Assembly (NCBI GenBank): GCA_013396635.1
Contig: WBMW01000466.1
Coordinates: forward strand, 318,765-382,764
Source: Penelope pileata
Taxonomy: Eukaryota > Chordata > Aves > Galliformes > Cracidae
Direction: 5' to 3'
Length of the DNA: 64,000 nt
Each line of letters starts with the position of its first letter. Position 1 is the first letter of the stretch. A program made the position numbers and the translations under genes. This document shows, piece by piece, positions 1 to 12,075 of this stretch. Below the pieces are notes generated by a model. That model was not told the origin of the DNA and did no database searches. It was given only the letters and a program-made list of their open reading frames with translations.

Positions 1-127
1 GCCTCATTATTAGTAGTAGAAAATCAATCAAATCCAAAAGTTATGTAGTCAACAACTTGAACTGCACAGATTAAATTAGTTTATCTCCTGATTCAAGATT
101 AAATGATTAAAAAGTATTCCTAAACTA

Positions 128-425
128 ATATGTATGCACACTGTAAGGGAAACATGAGGTCACAGCCTGAATTAGTGATTGAGCACCTGGTGAAGGGTGG
201 TGGCTGGCCTAAGGAACACCTGTGCCCCCTCCTCCATGTGACCAGGAGGGGTGGGCCCAGGGTGGGGCTACCCTGGGCTTTTTTAAGAGCCAGCCACCAA
301 GGGGAAAGGATCTCCTGTGTGGGATCTGACTGTTCCTCGTCTTGGTGGGAGATTGTGAGCGAAAAATCTTTTGTTTACTATCATTAAACCTTTAATACTT
401 TACCTGGGATTGCTTCTGTGATTGC
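128..425 (+). mobile_element. Possible solo LTR or LTR fragment
   Basis: A GC-richer block stands out from AT-rich flanks. It has a T-rich TATA-like stretch near 280, and about 100 bases later a polyadenylation-like ATTAAA near 384 followed by a short U5-like tail. This promoter-then-polyA order within 300 bases resembles an endogenous retrovirus LTR. I cannot name a family or show clean TG...CA ends or a target-site duplication, so this is tentative. No internal viral genes are present. Confidence 0.28.
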
Positions 426-426
426 A

Positions 427-442
427 CCACACACACACACAC
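427..442. repeat. (CA)n microsatellite
   Basis: About eight perfect CA units. Confidence 0.85.
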
Positions 443-2095
443 TGATACTTTGGGAACAAATATGGTTTAGGATCTCTTATTTTAACTTTACTGACACTAG
501 AATATCTATGAGCTGCTTTATGGATTTTTCTTAAGTTACTGTGATGTGAAAAACGTTAAAAATGCATACACGGTTTACAACCAAGATTTATTGTTTCTGT
601 GAAAGGGCATCAACTTCAAGATAATATACTTCAGTCCACTTTCTACTGGCTTGAATGGCACAATTCCCATTTGTTTCAATGGTGGAGGATTGGGCTCTTT
701 GCCAACAGTTATGTTTTGGTTTTGTGGCTCAATGCTGTTGTCACTAAAGTTGATGGCAAAGTTTTACTGACATATATGGGAGCAGAAGTTTAGGCTAAAT
801 GCTGGCATTCATTCATCATGCTTCATTTTACTAAGAGAATAAGCAGACAAAGGCAAATTCTGAATGTGCTGTTTAGAGACTTGGTCATTTGCCAGCATTC
901 ACATAGCTCTAAAATAAATTTTTAATATATAACTTAAGGAGCAGAAACTCTGTCAGAAAAGGTGATCAAAAATGTGTCCTTATTTTCTGTATCAAAATGT
1001 CACAAGGGCCACCAGCAGAAAGGCATTGCGTTGGAAAAATAACCTAGTGATAAAAGATAATTGTCTCTGATAGAGGGCATCCTGTAAATTTAAGTGTTAG
1101 CTGGAAGATCTGTGAAGATAACAGACAGAAATACTAAAAAGAAAAGATGGCAAGTTGAGGCACTCCACGCTTTAGTGAAGCCTCTGAAAGCTCTTAGTGT
1201 GATTCATTGTCCTATGCAAAATGTTGTGTAAGAATAATGTAGTTATCACTTGAGTTCTTTAAGTGGAGATGATTGGCTGACATTTAAATGGCAGAAGGTT
1301 TAATTACAATCACAAACTTGAAGCAAGTTGGCACTGGTGAAAAAGGATTGTATTTATACCTAGCCCTAATGCACTGCCAAGAGCTAGTGTTCATTTGCAA
1401 TTTTACCGAAATTCATTGAAGACTTGTCAAAATCAAGCACTCACTTTCCATAGATATAAAAATATCCTTAAGAACAGATAATGACATCAATCACTTTTAG
1501 TATCTCAATGTCAGGCACATATGAAAACCCTGCTAACTACCTTAAATAAAGAATTTTTTAAAGTACTCCTCAAAATACATACACATGTATTTTAATTCAC
1601 AGGAGGACAGATTAAAAGAATGCTCTTTCCTTGACACATTGGGTGAGAATCTGTCTGGTTGCAATGCTAAAAATCCTCTACCCATCAATTAAATGCAGAT
1701 TCAGGATATCGTCTCATATTTCCTTGTCAAATAAATTATGTCTTACATCAAAGACCACACAGATTCCGACTCAACAAAACAGGGGTATGTCTGAACATAT
1801 CATAAATGTGAAATATGAAAGAGAACAAAATGAGACAGCCAATAAAACGTAAGATTTGTTAGATAGCATATACCTTAAAAAAGTGTTACCAGCACTCAGA
1901 ATTTGATTAAAGAAATATTCTTATTGTCACTAATGTTCCTCCCCGACTGAAACTTTTTTATAACATAAAACAGCAAAAATCTGTGAGAAATAAAAAGAAG
2001 ATAAGTAGTTGATGAACTGATGTTTAAATGTATACATTTCTATTCTAATATTAGGGAAAAAAATCTTTTGTTTTTTCTTCTCTATCTCTTTTCTG

Positions 2096-2700
2096 TAAAA
2101 CTTGAAGTTGAAAAAGGATGTATATTGTCAAGTGACAAAGTTTGAAGATGATATAAAATTTTGCAGGGTAGTCAAATCTAAAGCTGTAAGTAGAAATTGC
2201 CAGTGACTCTCATAATAACTGCCTGGGCAATAAAATGGTAGCTGATATTCACAGTGCTAAGGGTAAAATAATATGGTGAAAAGAAGTGTATGGAGAAATC
2301 AACTCTGAGCAAACTACCACCACTCAAGTAAGAGAACTCAGATTGCTTAGATTTATTAAAACATGAACTCGGCAGTTCTCAGTTTACATAAAGCTACTGC
2401 TGTCAAGAATAATTCAGGAAGAAACTTCAGAGAAAACAGTGAACTGGTTAGACATCTGATGCACCACAATTTGGATGCAGCTGATTGTTTTGGTTAGAGT
2501 ACAACAGAAAATTACAGCAGAATTAGAAACTAAAAGAAGTACAGCAGGATGATCAGACACAGAGCAGTTCCATGCAAATCACAGACTAGATGAGGACTTT
2601 TAAAGTGTTTAACTCTTTATAAAAATTTTTAAACGCTATCTTAAAAGATGACTGAAGGAGGTCTGAAAATTTTCATCTATGTTATGAAGAAAGCAAGGTT
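2096..2700 (+). mobile_element. Ancient, strongly diverged CR1-type LINE fragment
   Basis: The order of degenerate blocks matches the 3' end of a CR1 reverse-transcriptase region: a 'gatgatataaaattttgcag'-like block, then 'gggcaataaaatgg' near 2226, 'ccaccactcaagtaagagaa' near 2319, and 'gatgactgaaggaggtctga' near 2647. These correspond to conserved CR1 blocks in the same order and on the same strand. No open frame survives. Divergence is high, so this is an old amniote copy, not a recent bird insertion. Recognition is from memory of the family consensus. Confidence 0.55.
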
Positions 2701-5054
2701 TGTTCATATTCCTCGTAAGAGGAAGACTAGGCAGCATATGTCGAAACAAGATGGCCCCTTTAGAATGGACAATAATCCAGGATGAATTGTGAGTTCCTTC
2801 CTACAGCATGTTGCACAGTCCAAGATTATAAACAGACTCAGAAGTGGACAGTTTGCACAGGATAAATCTGCTGGTGACTAGGAAATACACCCGTCTCCAG
2901 GTTACACATTTAGATGGGCGTATCGTGTGGCAGATCAGGCCATACATGCCAGATATCTGCTGCAAACAGCTGTCAGAGGTCGAGCAGTAGGATGAGTGGT
3001 GAAACTTGGTCAGATGCAGGATGATCCTACTTTTTATTCCGACAGACCAATTGCAGATTGACCTGACTGTCAAACTGCCAATATAAAACCAGTTATATTG
3101 ATGACATTCATACTTTTAAAACATTATTGTACATCACTGGTTTTTAATATCTGTCTGTGTGTACAAACAAAATTTTCTCAGCATGAGTTTCACTGACCCT
3201 GATCTCCAACGAAATGGCTTTTCAGGGAACACAGCCTTGAGCTCTAGCCAACATAAAAAATACATTGATAATGTGCATTTTGCTTCCAGAATGAATGTTG
3301 CTCATTGAGTTTTTGTTTATCAGGAGCTCAGCATATGGAAGCAGCTTTCACAGAAGAAGACTCTGAGGAAACTCCATCCAAACAAGAGAACTGGCTGGGA
3401 GGTGACATTTTTCAGGTATGTAAGTGATCACTTTGGGTTTTTTGGTTGTTGATGTTTGTTTTGGGATTTGGGGTGGGATTTACTTTGTTTCTTGTTTGTT
3501 TGTTTTTACTGTTGTTTTAATGGGCGAGGCAATATTGTGCACTTTACAGACATTGTCTCCTGACAATAGATTTCTACATTGATGCTAAGAATAGATCAGT
3601 GTATACCTTGTTTTCTTTTTCAAAAAGAAGCTTTACCAGCTATAACTGACTCAAACCCAGAAAAACCAATAAACATTCTCAGAATTTTTTTTAATCTCGA
3701 TAGAGATAGACAGTCACCAACTCATTCCCTACAAGCCCACTTTTAGTAATGATCACAAGATGCTGCTAATCCTACAGCACCCCTACATTGATCTGGTATC
3801 AGCTATGCTGGATGAAATGGGCAGTAGAAATTCACCCTCTCAATTTGGTGAGTTCTTGGTGAGCTACTTTGTTTCTTTAGACTGACATTTAAGTGTGATA
3901 TAAAATCCTCAGATGAAGATGAATCCGCCATGTGGAAATAGTTCTAGTGGTTAAGTACCCTTTGCACCTTCTTCTTGCTCCTAAGTATGTCTCCCACTCT
4001 TTTTTTCTAGTCATTAGATCTTCTTATGTCTGTGTCACCAGCTTAACTGTTTTACAAGTAGCAAATTTCTTCTACAAATAAAACTATGGACCACGATCTC
4101 CAAATCTCTATGGTTAAGGCAGGATGCCACTTCTCAGGATTTTTTTGCTCAGAGGTTTTCTGATATGTCAATATACCTTCAAAGGGTAGGTACATCCCAC
4201 ACCTCAGAAATAGACTTGATGACATATGTATCTCTATTATTGATATTTTCCACATTTTTCTCTGTTTTTTTTTTTCTCATCTACATCTTGAAGAATGACA
4301 TTAGGTCTTTCTTTGTAGTTCTGAGAGATCCTTTCCAGATGGTTTGTAGCCATGACTTTCAATTTTTTGTAGCCCCCAATGTCCAGGTCATGGCTCTCCA
4401 TCCTTCTAACAACTGCTGCATTAATGATGCATTAGGTACAGCTCTTCACAGTTCCCTTTGTTTCTCTTCCCTATTACTCTATATATCTAAGTAAAATTAA
4501 AATAAATCAGTATGTGATATTTAGCCTCATGCATTGAAATACAACCAGAATTTCTATCTGCCTCCACCACTACAGAAACCCCTTCCAGCTGAGAAGGAAG
4601 CATGATAGAAAAAATACATCACAAGATGGAAAAAATACTTCATTTCTTAATTACGCTGTGAACATTTTTGCAGCTGACAATTTCTCTCCCAAGAGAAATA
4701 GCTAGCATCTGACAAGCTGTGCCTAGCTAGATGAGCAAACACAGCATACGTATATTTACAAACATAGGAGAAGCATATGAATTGTAATAATTATAGTGGC
4801 AGTGGGAATATAGAGGGGGTGGCAGTTTGTGACACAGATTCATTAATCAAAACTGGTTGAGCTCATGTCCATGGGAACTTGCAAAATGTGGGCCTCTTCT
4901 GGCCACCTGATTTTACAATGGGCTTCATGTAAGAATGGGTGAATTGCTTTCCCCAACCTGATATCAGACATCAGTGATAAGGATTTTACTACCTTTGAAC
5001 AGAGCAGTTATTAAATTAACATCAGTAATACCACGTGTCATTATGAGGACAAAT

Positions 5055-5093
5055 GAGTTCCCTTCCAACCCAAGCCATTCTATGACTCTGTGA
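5055..5093 (+). mobile_element. CR1 3' terminal fragment
   Basis: A short relic of the CR1 3' end: 'ttcccttccaacccaagcca' followed by a degenerate copy of the terminal ATTCTATGA octamer repeat. Orientation is plus because the terminal repeat is on the right. Confidence 0.75.
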
Positions 5094-5847
5094 ATGAAGC
5101 CTGTCGGATAAATGGCTCAGCAAAGCGTGCTATGTCAGTGTGATATTTTCAATCACATCCAAAATCCAAAATCTTTTGCCTTGAAAGACAATAGTGCACT
5201 CTCAAATGTGACAGAGGTAAAAACAGTGGCATGCATGGTTACATAACTTCCAATTTAGTTTATGGTATAACGCAAATGTGCAATTTTAGGAGCCGGCTGC
5301 CTGCAGGTCAGTCAGCAGGGAGACACCATGCTCTTTTACAGAGGCTTTATTTCTGTTCCTATGCTTTATCTCTAATCTGGAGTTACAGTCACTGTGCTGA
5401 CAGAGAGACATTTTTATCTCTTTGGGGAAAAATGAGACTGAAATAATAACGACCTTATCATGACTTGGTGAAAGCCCTGCCTCATCAGTTGTAAGTGAAA
5501 TTAAACTGATAAAGAACTTCCATGTAAAAGCAACTTTTCTCCAGCTCTATAAGGCATTATTTCAGATAACATCCCCCGTGTTCAGCAACTACTAGCAAAG
5601 ACCTGAAAACAATTTTTTCTCTCTGCCCATTTTCACAAACAGAAGCACAAAGATAATCTATTTTACATGCTCACAATCGTTCAGGGAAGATGAGAAGCTG
5701 AAAGCAGTGGCAAAGCTTTCACCCGTTTGGCTGATGCCATGTTTCACTCATTGCTCCTGTGAAGGCACACATCCCTCAACCATGAGGCTGCTCAAGACTT
5801 AAAAGCAATACATTTTGTCATATATAAGACTGTAACATACGGGACAT

Positions 5848-5848
5848 T

Positions 5849-5879
<31 letters not shown>

Positions 5880-5884
5880 CTCTT
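5848..5884. repeat. (CT)n / (CTTT)n microsatellite
   Basis: About fourteen TC units followed by TTTC units: a polypyrimidine tract of about 37 bases. Confidence 0.9.
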
Positions 5885-6361
5885 CTTTTTTAAAAGAGAA
5901 TTGTAACCCCCCTCATTAGCTTTTATAAATAGCCATTTGCGAAATAGCATGGGACAACTTAAAACAATCCGATATGTCCTTTGTGGTTTCTAGGAGAGAA
6001 GTTGCCCCCCGCTGATGCTGCTGTTGCTCAGCAGGCACATGGTGAGCCCCAGCAGCAATGGTGGCAGGTGGGCATGGCCTGGGACTTGAAGAGCCAATGG
6101 CTCTGCCCACAGGGCTCCTCCCTGGCCTGCACGCCCGGGGTGGCTGTGCTTTCCTGACCGCCATCTTGTGCCATGGCAGTGCCCAGTGGTGCTTGGCACT
6201 GCCCACTGAAATGGCTGAGCCTGCTCTGAATTTGCCTCAGTTGTAAACCAAAGGAAATCTCCCTACATTTCCTTTTTCTAATTAGAGCATTTGTGCACAA
6301 TATTCTGGGCTTTTATTTTCTTCCCCATACCTAACAGTAAAATTTCCTTAAAGAAAAAAGA

Positions 6362-6380
6362 AATATATATATATATATAT
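6362..6380. repeat. (AT)n microsatellite
   Basis: About nine AT units. Confidence 0.85.
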
Positions 6381-8464
6381 GTATCCTTTAGAAAAGTCAA
6401 TGAATCTTGCAGTCTTCAGACTATGTTCCCTCTGAATACACAGGTTTCAAGTGGTTAATATGCCATCTGCAATGAGACATCTTTTTCTGTCATTCTGGTG
6501 GCTTTTCTGTGGTGGCACTGGCACAGGAAGGCCAGTGCCTCACTTTGCTGTCTCCAGTACCCATCATGTGAGGCAGAAAGGTACTGGGGGCTCACATCTG
6601 TCCATAATGGGCATGTTCTCACAGCACCATATCTTCATGTAAAATATTCTTCTCAGAGGAAGAATCTCATTCTCCACTAATCTTGCTCAAACTGGAAACT
6701 ATCTCTGAGGTTTTTATACCACATAGAAAAGGGAGTATGATAAGAGCCGAAAACGAGAAAAATCTCAGCTATTTGTATGTAAAATCTTTGTATTGAAATC
6801 CTCATCTAAAAACGTACATTATCATCCAAACCATTGTAGATCTATAAATTGGTTTTGAGTGCTCCTAATGTCAATATAAATACAGGATTTTGTTTATTTT
6901 CCATTTGGGGCCTGTCTTGAGGAAAGAAAGATATGGCAGCTATGCTGCCTGCTTTTTTTTTTTTTTCCCCACCAAAGCCAGTAAGCCCTTCTTTCTGCTT
7001 TCTTTAATTGCTAAATGTCATATTACTGCTGATCATTTCATTACAGTCTCACCTAGAGAAACAAACTGAGAAATTAAAAAATAACCCAAACACTTTCTCT
7101 TTTTTAAGTTCCTCTTAAGTTACTCTTATTCTTTGTCTGAAAAAAATAAAAGACTGGGGTGAAAAAAATACTAATACTGTTGTGGCATCAGTCTCCCAGA
7201 GTAATTTATTGAGGCTAAAGTATCACATTAGGGAGGTCTTTTGGTTGAGCATGCACCAAAGAACGTTGCTATGGCCACACATACAAGGTTACTTGCTTGA
7301 TTTGATGGTTACTGAAATGGCATACCCACAGTCCAGCACATTGGGATATTCATTGGTAAATACTATTTTGTTTAAATTTTAAACAGAATAAAATATATCA
7401 GAAGGTTCTCAGAGACTATTGTAGTGTGCTGAACTAACTAATGTCTAAGTTTTCCATAGCTTGTCTTTGGAAAGCTATCTACAGGTATCCTTCAGCATTT
7501 GCTAAAAGTGATTTTTGGTTTGAATATTTTATTTTTGTAAGTGTGATAAGGGGCTTATTTTAGCAAGTGGAGATGGGTAATAACAGAAATTGCAAAGCAG
7601 TTTTCTTATATTACTCAACCCTGCTGTTATAGAATTGTTCCCATGATATTTTCTGTTAGTTTGTATGTTTCTGCACATTGACAATTAATGACAATATATC
7701 TGTCATCCAAGTAATCACCATTGTAAGTAATTTGAAATTTATGACATTTTTGCAGTATTGACAAGAGCAATATTATGTTAAAGAGACTCCATCACCTGTG
7801 GATTCACTGTAGACCACTGTCCACACAGACTTAGAGGACAGTGATCCACAAAACTAATAATTAAGACTCCTAGCCGAGGTGAAAAGCTATTGCTTCATGG
7901 AACTATTTTCCAGTCATCCTCTTTCCAGCTGAGCTGGACTAGTGACACTATAAACCGGCAATTAAAAGACTCAAGTTTAAAAATACCTTCAGCTTCCCAG
8001 GTCCCACAATGGCAAAGGTTAAGTGGATTATGTGGAGATAATTCACTCAGCTCCAGGGGGAGGGTGCTGATTGCCTTGGCTGTTGGTTACCTCCCTCCTC
8101 ACTTGCTGAAGCAATGGTTGTTACACTGGTGTTAACTTTGCTAAGGTAGAAGAAGGGGGAGAGGAAAGGCCTAGAAAACTTCCCCAAGGGATGCCGCAAT
8201 TACTAACAGACATCGAAAGATACTGGCAAATTTTGCTTTGATTCAGCCTTGAAAACTGAGCCAGGAAGTGGTCTCTTCTCCCCGGCTAACATCTTAATGC
8301 TGCTAAATGTTGACCTTCCACATAGATCTTCCATTCTATTTGTTCAAGGGAAAAGAAATATGAATAAGATTGCTGGCCTTAACATGAACAGCTACTATCC
8401 CCTGTGCTCCAGCTGAATTAAAACCACCAGTTACACCTCTAGTTGTGTGGCAACACCTACACGG

Positions 8465-8690
8465 TGTTTCCAATTAACTTTGTAAGTTTTTAATCAGTGA
8501 CAAATGCATTTTTGTAAATTCAATTTGCCTTTTATTGCAGCACCTATAAAATGTCTTGCAGCATTCCGGAACTTTGTGAAGGTTTTACTTGCTACTGACA
8601 TAACGCAGCTGTCGGACCTACAACAAAGGCTAAGGTTTATGAGCAACTTGAATTAGGATGTAGGTTAAGCAATTAAAGTTCAAGAAGGGG
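8465..8690. promoter_or_regulatory. Candidate conserved non-coding element
   Basis: A dense run of homeodomain-type sites (CAATTAA, TTTTATTG, CCTATAAAA, GCAATTAAA) in a repeat-free stretch. TTTTATTG and CCTATAAA resemble posterior HOX-type sites. Conservation cannot be measured from one sequence, so this is a candidate only. Confidence 0.25.
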
Positions 8691-11600
8691 GAGGGGGAGA
8701 TAACTGTCCAAAATTTGCACTTGCCAATGTGAAAAAGCACACCAAAAACACTCTGCATACCAGGACAAGCAAAGCTAAAGTGGCTGAGGAGGCCATACTC
8801 TGCTTTAAACTTGCTGTTTTGGGAGAGTTCCTTATGAGAAAAGGTCATGGAGATTTCATTAACAAATCTGCACTGCTATGTGTTTCTTTTTTAATCAAAG
8901 TCAAACGCATCCTGTTAAAGGGCTGAGTGATTAGATCGTAAATTTGAATGTCCTTGAAGATGATGAAGAAACTGCTTATCTGTAAAGCAATCATCATACT
9001 GCCAGTTCTATCATTTGCACATTTTTACAGGTGCTGGGAAAATGGTTTAATTTTATAACATTTGCTTGAATTGCTAGGTAAGAAATGAGAGAAATGAGTA
9101 CTCACAGAATTTACAGTTAAAAGAGCAACTAGGTTACTTGTAACGTATGGAAACAACCCATTACATTTAATTTTCTGTTGCTAAATTCAGAGTATTAAAA
9201 GAATCAATATTCAGAATAAACATGAATTAATATTTCATCTTAGTGAAACAACACTCAGTACATTAACTTCTGCTTCCAGTTATATGATGCAATACTCCTA
9301 AATTCAACAGCTCTGAAATTAGTAGGTTTTAATGGGTGCAGAATATTAATTTGCCTCGCTAGATTTTAGAAACAGAGCCGGTCCAAATAAGATTACTAAC
9401 TTTAATGCATGGAAATCCTTATTCTGTGAAGTCCAGACCAGTACATACTGTGCTAGTTTTCCTTTTTCTGTTGTTATTTTGTTTATTTTCTTTATTTCTT
9501 TATTTTCCTTAATTTCTCAACTATTTATTCAATACCTTTGGCAGTGTGTTTTTCTGTTGTAAGCATGTTTAGGATATTGCTGCAACCTCTCTGTGCTTTG
9601 TGGGTTGTACAGCTTATTTGTCGCTTTGTCTGAAACCAGACTGCGGACTCGGCTATGGCTAAAACCAGCAGCATGTTTTGCTGTTGCAGTGCTAGAAGAA
9701 GGTTGGGAAATAAATGTCTCTTTGCAACTTTCTTAAAACAATGAATGTGAAAAATAAGTTTTTGGATTTATGTACATTCTTACAAAAGGAATGAGATATG
9801 GAGCAACATTTTGAGGTGGTGAAAACACATTTTGCAATTTCTTTGCTGACTGCATGACCTTTTTAATTTTAACCTAAATCCCATCCAGTTTGATTAAACA
9901 AAGGAGTTTTGATTTCTGGGGATTTTTGATCCATACAAGTAAAGATCTGCAAGATACACTTATATGCCAATGAGACAAGCATCAAAATCTGGCTCAGTGG
10001 AAGTTATTTCACCAGCTCAGTTTAGTGCACATTATCTGATGACAGTGGAAGTGTTGCATTATTTACTGCTAGAATGTCCACCCTTCCAAGATTTATGTGT
10101 TTGTTTAACTTTGTTCTCTCTGGTTAATTAATTGAAGTCACTGTGATACTCATATGCATAGAGTGAAACATCACTCTGTTTTATTTTCAACATATTTTTC
10201 ATGTTACTTCCTAGATTGTTCACTAGTTGAAATAGCGTTACGATGAAAGTTTATTGTACTTCAAAAAGGTCCAAGGTTTCAAAATCATGTTTTCCCCACA
10301 TAACCTAGTGAGCAGAGGGAGTAAAAGCATCTTTAAAGCAGATGCATGTAACTTCAAGCAGTTTTCTTTAACTGATGTTTATAAACATTGTCTTTATTTT
10401 GTTTATGATCTTGCAATCTCTTGCTTATAAACACAAACACTAACTTAAAATTGAGTTCAGTGAGGCAGTTTCGAACTGCATGCAGAAAAGATTAAAAGAA
10501 ATAGTACTAAATCCTCTCCTGGGAAAGATCAAATGGTTACTAAAATGAAAACAACCTAAAACTGGGGAGTTTGGCCCAGAGTAGGGGATAGGAATTGGAC
10601 ATTTAGCTGTAATTAGCACCTTCTACTTACAATCTCCAGTGTTTCAAACAGATTGTTTCCCACTATGTATAGTTTCTCAGAAATCTGAAATCACTTTGAT
10701 TTCAAAATAAATTAGTTTAGGAAATACGCAATCAACGAGTATAGCTGTATTCAAGGGTTCTATAATCTTCAGACATCCATAAACAGACATAAATTCATCA
10801 AGCAACAAGTGCATATACAAATACATTGCTTCTGTGTGACTGTGTGATTCAAAGAAAATCAAATTCCACCCTACTTTCTAAGAAACTCGTACTGAAGTTT
10901 TGCTTTTGCATGGACTATATTCGTTTATCTGACATTGAGATTAGCAGCTCTATCCACGATAAATGCCTGTAAGATTCTTGGTGTTATGTCTTCATTCCTC
11001 CATTATTTCAGCCAATATTTCTTAAAAATATATCCCCAAACAACTACCTGGAACACTTTGAAAGCAGATGTTGTAGCTCTTCTTTCTTTTTATTTGTCTT
11101 AATAGATACGAAACAACAACAAAAAAGCTGAAAAGCTTGCTTTCTTGACTTTCAGGGACTACTCAGTGTTTTTGGTGTATCGTATGCTAGAATCTGAAAT
11201 ATAGATTGTTTCCTCTCCCTTTTTCCATTGTTAATGTATCCTTGCCAGGATAGTGATTGCAGATTGTTCAGTCCCTCAGTCTGCTCCCACAAAATCCTTG
11301 CATTTCTCCTGAACAGTAAATACGTTGCTGCTATGTATCAGCTGATCTAAAGATATTTCCTGGCTTTACGAGCTTTTATTTGTGTGTTGTTGCTACTACG
11401 CTCCTTTGGCATTTATAAATTCATATCCTGTGTAAGTTCATATCCTGCCCTTTTAATGCATTGCACATTGTTAACACACTTTTTAAACTTTCAGGGATAA
11501 ACACAGGTAGTAAGTACCTCAATAAGAATAAATTCTGATTCTTATATAATAGAATCTGCATATTCCAAGATAACAAGCCAGTGAAACTGACTTTGAAATC

Positions 11601-12057
11601 CTCCCCTAGCTGCAGAAGTGCCTCACAATCACCGCTTTCCATTTTACTTTCTCATGCTGTGGTGTACAAGGAACCTTAAAACTGAACAGAGGGCAAATGT
11701 AGCTGTCTGAGTTCACTGCTCACCGTTGATCTACCCCTGCACAATCTACCCGGTGATTCTGACAGGGTTTTATGCATACATTTATACACATAGCCACATA
11801 AGATTATGAATGTTTTCTCTGTGTTAGGCTAAGAAGGAAGACCTTGAGTGCCAGGAGTTGTGGGGGGATATGCTGGGTAGGGAGGAATAGCAGATCGCAG
11901 TTTACTCATTGACTTCAGTGGTCTGCAGCAGCGTGTTATCAACGATTTCAGTGCCTAAGAGGAAATACCATGTTTAATAAAGAAAATTCTAAATCTAAGA
12001 TTGTCAGATTGGCTCCTTTCTTCTCTGAGATCTATGAGATAATTGTTTCCAGGTGTT

Positions 12058-12075
12058 TTGTTTTGTTTTGTTTCT
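12058..12075. repeat. (GTTTT)n simple repeat
   Basis: Three to four GTTTT units. Confidence 0.7.

Noticed and set aside
5916..6300. Cluster of overlapping frames on both strands near 6.0-6.3 kb
   Set aside because: Overlapping frames on both strands reflect a local GC-rich patch, not coding selection.
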